From contig JAFYOA010000438.1 in assembly GCA_017547865.1 (NCBI GenBank), positions 1 to 10,524 of the forward strand: DNA of 10,524 bases, given 5' to 3'. This stretch comes from Clostridia bacterium. GTDB lineage: Bacteria; Bacillota_A; Clostridia; Oscillospirales; Acutalibacteraceae. Below are positions 6,408 to 10,524 of this stretch, in pieces. Position numbers and translations under genes: made by a program. A model generated the notes under the pieces. That model was not told where the DNA came from, did not search any database, and saw nothing but the letters and a program-made list of their open reading frames with translations. The stretch's first letter is position 1. Every line of letters begins with the position of its first letter.

Positions 6408-6977
6408 ATGGCGATTCTTGCACAAGAAAACGACCTTGTTTTGCGTACCATGGAAGAGACCGAAAATGATTTGGGGATTTTCCTGCAGTGGATGACCGAC
6501 CCGCAGACCATGAAATACTGGGATGGCATGACCGAAATTTTTGATTACGCCCGTGTGCAGAACTACTACCGTGAGCACATGGAAGAAGGCGTGACCCCTT
6601 GCTTTATTGAGCTGGACGGCAAGGCCATTGGGTACCTGCAGTTCTGCGAGATACCGGATGCTGCCGCTAATGACCTGCCCCCGGAGGAATACGCCCGTTT
6701 TGTACGCAATGATGAAAAAGTTTTTGGTATTGATCTGTTCATCGGAAGAACAGACCTGCGGGGTAAAGGAATTGGCACCCGCCTGCTGAAGATGACCTGC
6801 CGGATGCTGTTTGAAGAGTACGGCGCCGACCACATTACCATTGACCCGAAATCCCACAACGCCCGGGCCATTCGCTGCTATGAGAAGGCCGGGTTCACGC
6901 ATTACTTTGTGGCGCCCCAGCGCGAACTGCAGGATGGCATTTACCACGACAATTGCATTATGGGTATGCGCAAATAA
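6408..6977 (+). CDS. GNAT acetyltransferase, AAC(6')-like
   Basis: This 189-residue soluble protein belongs to the GNAT family, which moves an acetyl group from acetyl-CoA to an amine. Visible features are the acetyl-CoA loop RGKGIG (118-123), a preceding strand GIDLFIG (107-113), and the motif-B region DPKSHNARAIRCYEKAGF (146-163). From memory, the second half parallels the N-terminal acetyltransferase domain of the bifunctional AAC(6')-Ie/APH(2'') enzyme and other AAC(6')-I proteins, which share a G-D-Q-F-I-G-like strand, a KGIGT loop, DP...N.RAIR.Y.K.GF and an ELH-G-like tail (here ELQDG). The true substrate cannot be deduced, as many such chromosomal genes do not give resistance. ATG 6408 is preceded by AGAGGTG. 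The gene is 14 bases after rlmH and so probably in that transcript, with a terminator directly after. Confidence 0.85.
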   Translation: MAILAQENDLVLRTMEETENDLGIFLQWMTDPQTMKYWDGMTEIFDYARVQNYYREHMEEGVTPCFIELDGKAIGYLQFCEIPDAAANDLPPEEYARFVRNDEKVFGIDLFIGRTDLRGKGIGTRLLKMTCRMLFEEYGADHITIDPKSHNARAIRCYEKAGFTHYFVAPQRELQDGIYHDNCIMGMRK

Positions 6978-6980
6978 GCA

Positions 6981-7020
6981 AAAAATCACCGCCGAAGGAA
7001 CGTTCCCTCGGCGGTTTTGT
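6981..7020. terminator. Bidirectional terminator between convergent genes
   Basis: ACCGCCGA (6988-6995) pairs with TCGGCGGT (7008-7015), and the inner GGAACGTTCC (6997-7006) is itself self-complementary. The plus strand runs into TTTTGTTGTTTG; the minus strand runs into a T6 tract (A6 at 6980-6985 on the plus strand). It can therefore serve both the GNAT gene and the minus-strand PTS-type gene ending at 7036. Confidence 0.85.
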
Positions 7021-7035
7021 TGTTTGTTTATGTAA

Positions 7036-8055
7036 TCACACGCCCAGCTTCATGTCGCCGTCTTTTACCCAGCCAAGCTTTTTGAACAGCAGGTGGAAGG
7101 CAAGGGCCAACACCGCGGGCAAAATAAAGTGAACCAATGCCATTTCCAGCAGAACGAGCCAGGGAGTGGTGGAAGCGCTCATGGCATCCCAGGTGCCGAA
7201 CTGACCGACCAGACCGCTGGTGCCCATGCCGGCGCCGGTGGGGGTGCATTCCATTTTAAAAATGCAGGTGGAGATGGGCCCGGTAACCGCAGAGGCCAGG
7301 GTGGGGGCCAGCCAAATGGCGGGCTTGCGCATAATGTTGCCAAACTGCAGCATGGAGGTGCCGATGCCCTGGGAGAGCAGGCCGCCCCAGCCGTTTTCGT
7401 TAAAGCTGGTCACCGCAAAGCCGATCATCTGGGCGCAGCAGCCGGCCACCGCAGCACCGCCGGCGAGACCATCCAGCCCAAGCATAATGCACAGGGCTGC
7501 GGAACTGATGGGAGCGGTGAGCACCATGCCCACAATAACAGAAACCAGAATGCCCATGGGAAGGGGTGCCAGCAGCGTGGCGGCGGTGATGACAGCTCCT
7601 AAGCCGCTCATCATAGCCTGCACCGGGGCACCCACAAACTGCCCCGCGGCACAGCCGACAATGATGGTAACAATGGGAGAAAGGATGATATCGATCTTCG
7701 TTTTACCGCTGACCAGTCCTCCGATCTCGCTGCCGAACACGGCGGCCACAAATGCACCCACCGGGCCGCCCACGGAGTAACCAAAGGCACCCGCCGCAGC
7801 AGAAGAGAACATAACGAGAGGTTTGCTTTTCAGGCCGTAACTGGTGGCAACGCCAATGGCGGCGCCCACCACGGGATCGGATTTGACCATGGCAGCATAT
7901 TCATTCAAAAAGCCAAGGTAGGGGATTTTGCTGATCTGGGAGATGATGAGGCCGATGATGAGAGAAGAGAACAAGCCCAGCGCCATGGCGCTGAGTGCAT
8001 CGATGAAATAGCGTTTGCAGTATTTTTTGATCATTGCCCACAGGGTGGTCTTCAT
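7036..8055 (-). CDS. Stand-alone PTS EIIC-type / PfoR-like membrane protein
   Basis: The 339-residue product is an integral membrane protein with about eight to ten hydrophobic segments, starting near residues 18-40 and ending near 303-325, and a basic N-terminus (KKYCKRYF) likely in the cytosol. Its glycine/alanine-rich segments (SSAAAGAFGYSVGGPVGAF at about 84-102; KMECTPTGAGMGTSGL at about 267-282) fit the PTS_EIIC_2 family, which includes the protein named PfoR (perfringolysin O regulator) in Clostridium perfringens. No EIIA, EIIB or HPr gene is nearby, so sugar transport by the classical route is uncertain; substrate and role are unknown. ATG (complement of 8053-8055) has an AAAGGAT site about nine bases upstream and a near-consensus promoter on the minus strand. 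It is convergent with the GNAT gene and divergent from dapF. Confidence 0.85.
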   Translation of the reverse strand: MKTTLWAMIKKYCKRYFIDALSAMALGLFSSLIIGLIISQISKIPYLGFLNEYAAMVKSDPVVGAAIGVATSYGLKSKPLVMFSSAAAGAFGYSVGGPVGAFVAAVFGSEIGGLVSGKTKIDIILSPIVTIIVGCAAGQFVGAPVQAMMSGLGAVITAATLLAPLPMGILVSVIVGMVLTAPISSAALCIMLGLDGLAGGAAVAGCCAQMIGFAVTSFNENGWGGLLSQGIGTSMLQFGNIMRKPAIWLAPTLASAVTGPISTCIFKMECTPTGAGMGTSGLVGQFGTWDAMSASTTPWLVLLEMALVHFILPAVLALAFHLLFKKLGWVKDGDMKLGV

Positions 8056-8090
8056 AGAGAAACGATCCTTTCTGTAAAATAAACTCTGCT

Positions 8091-8115
8091 AAAAGTTTAC
8101 AGCAAAAGTTTACAG
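8091..8115. repeat. Tandem 13-base direct repeat at the PTS promoter
   Basis: AAAAGTTTACAG occurs at 8091-8102 and 8104-8115, an exact 12-base match at a 13-base period. A third copy of its core GTTTACAG lies at 8186-8193, 10 bases upstream of the dapF -35 box. The arrangement suggests an operator shared by the divergent genes; the binding protein is unknown. Confidence 0.55.
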
Positions 8116-8122
8116 TTGTCAA
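8094..8122 (-). promoter_or_regulatory. Sigma-A promoter for the PTS-type gene
   Basis: On the minus strand TTGACA (8122-8117), a 17-base spacer and TAAACT (8099-8094) make a near-consensus promoter, with a leader of about 30 nt to the ATG. Two tandem 13-base repeats (CTGTAAACTTTT plus G or A) fill the spacer and cover the -10 box, so a protein binding them would block the polymerase. Confidence 0.8.
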
Positions 8123-8203
8123 TCGGCCGGCTGCCGAGATTCATGGGGGAAAGCGGAGAAGATTCGGTTATTTTGTGAAAAAACGGTTTACAGCCGCCGG
8201 TGG

Positions 8204-8232
8204 TTGACAGATGCCTTTGACATCGCTAAAAT
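8204..8232 (+). promoter_or_regulatory. Sigma-A promoter for dapF
   Basis: TTGACA at 8204-8209, a 17-base spacer and TAAAAT at 8227-8232 match the consensus closely. A second TTGACA at 8217-8222 with TACGAT at 8239-8244 (16-base spacer) could be a weaker overlapping promoter. The 5' leader would be about 35 nt. Confidence 0.8.
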
Positions 8233-8273
8233 AATAATTACGATTTTTCTCATTCGCAAAGGAGAAACCAGAC

Positions 8274-9107
8274 ATGCAGCTGAAATTTACGAAAATGCAG
8301 GGTATTGGCAACGATTACATCTACGTCAACTGCTTTGAACAAAAGATAGAAAACGTGGAAGAACTGGCTGTGCGCCTTTCCCGCCGGCGCTTCAGCATTG
8401 GCGCCGATGGCATCATCCTCATTCTTCCCAGCGATGTGGCAGATTGCCGCATGGAAATTTACAATGCGGATGGCTCTGTGGCCATGATGTGCGGCAATGG
8501 CATTCGCTGCGTGGGTAAGTTTGTGTACGACCGCGGCATTGCCAAAAAGGAAGTGCTGCGCGTGGATACCCGCAGCGGTATTAAAACGCTGTACCTCACC
8601 GTGGAGAACGGCGAGGTGGCCTCTGTGCGGGTGAACATGGGTACGCCCGCCTTTGCACCGGAAGAGATCCCCACCACTTTGCCGGAAACGCTGGATGTGC
8701 CGCTGGAAGCAAACGATACCACCTATCGGGTCACCTGTGTTTCCATGGGCAACCCCCACTGCGTGCAGTTTGTGGAAGACGTGGACAGCCTTGATTTGGA
8801 GAAGATTGGCCCGGCCCTGGAAAAGCACCCGGTGTTCCCTCAGCGCGCCAACATTGAATTTGTGCAGCTTGTTTCGGAGAATGAAGTGAAGATGCGTGTA
8901 TGGGAGCGCGGCTCCGGAGAGACCTGGGCCTGCGGTACCGGCGCCTGCGCCGTGGCTGTGGCCTGTGCGCTGAACAAAAAGACCGGCCGGCATGTGCTGG
9001 TGCACCTGCGGGGCGGCGATCTGTTCATCGATTGGGATGAGGCCACCGGTGCGGTGGAAATGACCGGCCCGGCGGAAATTGCTTTCGATGGCGTGGTGAA
9101 CGTGTAA
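8274..9107 (+). CDS. dapF: Diaminopimelate epimerase DapF
   Basis: DapF converts LL-diaminopimelate to meso-diaminopimelate in the cytosol, supplying lysine synthesis and, in many bacteria, the peptidoglycan cross-link. The 277-residue length is typical. The two catalytic cysteines are in place: C73 in MMCGNGIRC and C220 in WACGTGACA. The N-terminal FTKMQGIGNDYIYV, the GADGII segment (43-48), the YNADGS loop (63-68) and MGNPHCVQF (158-166) also match the PLP-independent epimerase family. ATG 8274 has AAAGGAG nine bases upstream and its own promoter at 8204-8232. Two stops in a row (TAA TAA, 9105-9110) and a strong terminator end the unit, so it appears monocistronic. No other dap or lys gene is in the window. 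Confidence 0.97.
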   Translation: MQLKFTKMQGIGNDYIYVNCFEQKIENVEELAVRLSRRRFSIGADGIILILPSDVADCRMEIYNADGSVAMMCGNGIRCVGKFVYDRGIAKKEVLRVDTRSGIKTLYLTVENGEVASVRVNMGTPAFAPEEIPTTLPETLDVPLEANDTTYRVTCVSMGNPHCVQFVEDVDSLDLEKIGPALEKHPVFPQRANIEFVQLVSENEVKMRVWERGSGETWACGTGACAVAVACALNKKTGRHVLVHLRGGDLFIDWDEATGAVEMTGPAEIAFDGVVNV

Positions 9108-9112
9108 TAAAC

Positions 9113-9144
9113 AAAAGCGGAGCTGCTGCGGCTTCGCTTTTTTT
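9113..9144 (+). terminator. Intrinsic terminator after dapF
   Basis: AAAAGCGGAGC (9113-9123) pairs with GGCTTCGCTTTT (9131-9141; one G-U) around a seven-base loop and continues into T7 at 9138-9144. This is a textbook rho-independent terminator. Confidence 0.9.
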
Positions 9145-9186
9145 GAGGAAAATACGGACTTTTCTCTTTTTTATTTCTGTATTTTT

Positions 9187-9195
9187 TGATATAAT
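9187..9195 (+). promoter_or_regulatory. Extended -10 promoter for the aminotransferase gene
   Basis: TGATATAAT contains a perfect TATAAT (9190-9195) with the TGN extension. No good -35 box is present at the right distance (T-rich 9167-9172), which fits an extended -10 promoter. Transcription would start near 9202. Confidence 0.7.
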
Positions 9196-9228
9196 ATAAA
9201 GGTTAATGCAACCATATTGAATGACGGG

Positions 9229-9233
9229 AAAGG
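9229..9233 (+). promoter_or_regulatory. Shine-Dalgarno site supporting TTG 9244
   Basis: AAAGG lies ten bases before TTG 9244. The alternative TTG at 9217 has its nearest AAAGG (9198-9202) 14 bases away and would place this site inside the gene. Confidence 0.6.
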
Positions 9234-9243
9234 CGTGTGGAAT

Positions 9244-10455
9244 TTGATCCATCTGGCTGATCGAATGGAAAATGTCCATTCGGATATTCGCGGTGAATTA
9301 TATTACGAGGCTCTGCGTATGCAGGCCAAAGGAATCGATGTACTGAAACTGAATACCGGCAACCCGGCTGCCTTCGGGTTCCCGCTGGCAGAGAGCATTC
9401 GCAATGCGCTGGCCGGCCACGAGGCCGAAGCAGTGGCTTACTGCGACCACCAGGGCATGCCCGCTGCCCGGCAGGCCATTGCCGCCTACGCCCGCAACAA
9501 AGGAATTGAAGGTGTGGAGCCGGAGGATGTGTTCATTGGCAACGGCGTGAGCGAAGTGGTGAACTTTGCTTTGCTGCCCCTGCTGAACCCCGGTGACGAA
9601 GTGCTGGTTCCCACACCCAATTATTCTTTGTGGAGCAATACCGTGCGACTGGCCGGTGCTGTGCCGGTGTTTTACCGCTGCGATGAAGCTGCGGGCTGGA
9701 ACCCGGATGTGGCCGACCTGCGCCGCAAGATCACGTCCCGTACCCGGGCCATGGTCATCATCAACCCCAATAACCCCACCGGTGCGGTGTACGATCCCCA
9801 GGTGCTGCAGGATATGTTGCAGGCCGCCCGGGAACATGATTTGATGGTGTTCTCCGATGAAATTTACGACCGGCTGACTCTGGATGGAGTGGAACACGTT
9901 TCCACCGCTTCTCTGGCACCGGATCTGACGGTGATCACCATGAACGGTCTCTCCAAATCCCACTGCCTGTGCGGTTACCGCTGTGGCTGGATGATCATCA
10001 GCGGCCCCCGTGCCAAAACGGAAGAATATCGCCGCGGCATTATGGCGCTGACTTCCCTGCGGCTGTGCTCCAATGCATTGGCGCAGCTGGTGGTGCCGGC
10101 GGCACTGGAAGACATGGAGACCCCGGCTTCGATGGTGCGCCCCGGCGGGCGTATGTATGAACAGCGCGCCGCCACCGTGGATGTGCTTTCGCAGGTCAGT
10201 GGTGTTTCCTTTGTGAAGAATACCGCCGCCTTCTATTTGTTCCCCCGGCTGGATGTGAAGAAATTCAATATCACCGATGACAAAGTGTTTGCGGGCGACC
10301 TGCTGCGGGCTACGAATATTCTCGTGGTGCCCGGCAGCGGCTTTGACTGGCCGGAACCCGACCACCTGCGCCTGGTGATGCTGCCCGAGGCAGAGACCCT
10401 GCGGCAGGCCATGGTGCGCTTTGGCGAATTTTTGGATGGCTACCGCCAGAAATAA
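9244..10455 (+). CDS. alaA: PLP-dependent alanine aminotransferase, AlaA-like
   Basis: This fold-type I aminotransferase resembles E. coli AlaA (YfbQ), which makes alanine from pyruvate with glutamate as amino donor. Seen with TTG 9244 as residue 1 (403 residues, close to AlaA's 405): an N-terminal ENVHSDIRGELYYEA and LNTGNPAAFGFP; NPNNPTG at 174-180 (N177 contacts PLP); D205 and Y208 in SDEIYD; the PLP lysine K238 in GLSKSH with R246 eight residues on; and the substrate-binding R376 in HLRLVMLPE. The AlaA-type block PGGRMYEQR is also present. The segment after K238 reads SHCLCGYRCGW, where E. coli AlaA has TYRVAGFRQGW. The start could instead be TTG 9217 (nine more residues), but its ribosome site is poorly placed. 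DapL was considered because dapF is next door, but the motifs fit AlaA. It has its own promoter and terminator. Confidence 0.9.
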   Translation: MIHLADRMENVHSDIRGELYYEALRMQAKGIDVLKLNTGNPAAFGFPLAESIRNALAGHEAEAVAYCDHQGMPAARQAIAAYARNKGIEGVEPEDVFIGNGVSEVVNFALLPLLNPGDEVLVPTPNYSLWSNTVRLAGAVPVFYRCDEAAGWNPDVADLRRKITSRTRAMVIINPNNPTGAVYDPQVLQDMLQAAREHDLMVFSDEIYDRLTLDGVEHVSTASLAPDLTVITMNGLSKSHCLCGYRCGWMIISGPRAKTEEYRRGIMALTSLRLCSNALAQLVVPAALEDMETPASMVRPGGRMYEQRAATVDVLSQVSGVSFVKNTAAFYLFPRLDVKKFNITDDKVFAGDLLRATNILVVPGSGFDWPEPDHLRLVMLPEAETLRQAMVRFGEFLDGYRQK

Positions 10456-10465
10456 AATATGCCAT

Positions 10466-10497
10466 AGAGAGACTGCTTTCGGGCGGTCTCTTTTTTT
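10466..10497 (+). terminator. Intrinsic terminator after the aminotransferase gene
   Basis: AGAGACTGC (10468-10476) pairs with GCGGTCTCT (10483-10491; one T-G wobble) around a six-base loop, followed by T7 (10491-10497). Nothing further is recognisable up to the end of the window at 10524. Confidence 0.9.
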
Positions 10498-10524
10498 GTG
10501 GGTAAATTGATGGATGAAAGATAA

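Noticed and set aside
7093..7780. Plus-strand frames opposite the PTS-type gene
   Set aside because: The minus strand encodes a clear multi-pass membrane protein with promoter and ribosome site; the plus-strand translations are low-complexity Gly/Ala/Pro-rich shadows.
8175..8192. A catabolite-response (cre) site overlapping the GTTTACA copy
   Set aside because: The half-sites are offset by extra bases from the TGWAANCGNTNWCA pattern, so it does not fit.
9298..10365. Minus-strand open frame of 355 codons opposite alaA
   Set aside because: It is a shadow of the aminotransferase gene with the same His/Gly bias and no domain.
9244..10455. LL-diaminopimelate aminotransferase (DapL), suggested by dapF next door
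   Set aside because: The N-terminal ENV..DIRG, GNPAAFGF and PGGRMYEQR blocks fit AlaA/YfbQ, not DapL, and dapF and this gene have separate promoters and terminators.
10498..10524. Short open frame at the right edge
   Set aside because: It has only eight codons and a stop directly after a terminator, with no ribosome site; nothing supports a gene.

Overview
The window looks like chromosomal housekeeping DNA from a low-to-moderate GC Gram-positive bacterium of the class Clostridia, plausibly a gut Oscillospiraceae/Ruminococcaceae relative. The basis is the gene set and order (DUF512 radical-SAM protein, der, plsY; then murA, a WalJ/YycJ-type hydrolase, rlmH), the strong AAGGAG ribosome sites, consensus sigma-A promoters and the GC-rich codon choice. 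The lineage is inference. I see no phage, transposon, CRISPR array or RNA gene.

Layout. Bases 1-79 hold a possible 3' tail of an upstream gene and its terminator. Bases 113-3479 are a plus-strand operon: DUF512 PDZ/radical-SAM protein, der (ribosome-assembly GTPase) and plsY (glycerol-3-phosphate acyltransferase), closed by a hairpin terminator. Bases 3480-3762 hold a clear sigma-A promoter and a leader of about 110 nt. Bases 3763-6977 carry murA (first step of peptidoglycan synthesis), a terminator, a metallo-beta-lactamase-fold hydrolase, rlmH (23S rRNA pseudouridine-1915 methyltransferase) and a GNAT acetyltransferase resembling AAC(6') aminoglycoside acetyltransferases. A bidirectional terminator separates this from a convergent minus-strand gene for a stand-alone PTS EIIC/PfoR-like membrane protein (7036-8055). 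Its promoter diverges from the dapF promoter, and the 218-bp region between the two genes has three copies of an 8-base word. dapF (meso-diaminopimelate synthesis) and an alaA-like aminotransferase follow, each with its own terminator.

Functional themes are cell-envelope building (plsY, murA, dapF, possibly the WalJ-like protein) and ribosome maturation (der, rlmH). AlaA would make alanine, which also feeds peptidoglycan.

I did not find an undescribed multi-gene system. The most notable points are a Lys-to-Thr change in the first P-loop of Der, the repeated CTGTAAAC word between the divergent PTS and dapF promoters, an AAC(6')-Ie-like acetyltransferase in a housekeeping operon, an orphan EIIC, and two terminators lying within about 35 bases upstream of a same-strand gene with no visible promoter between.
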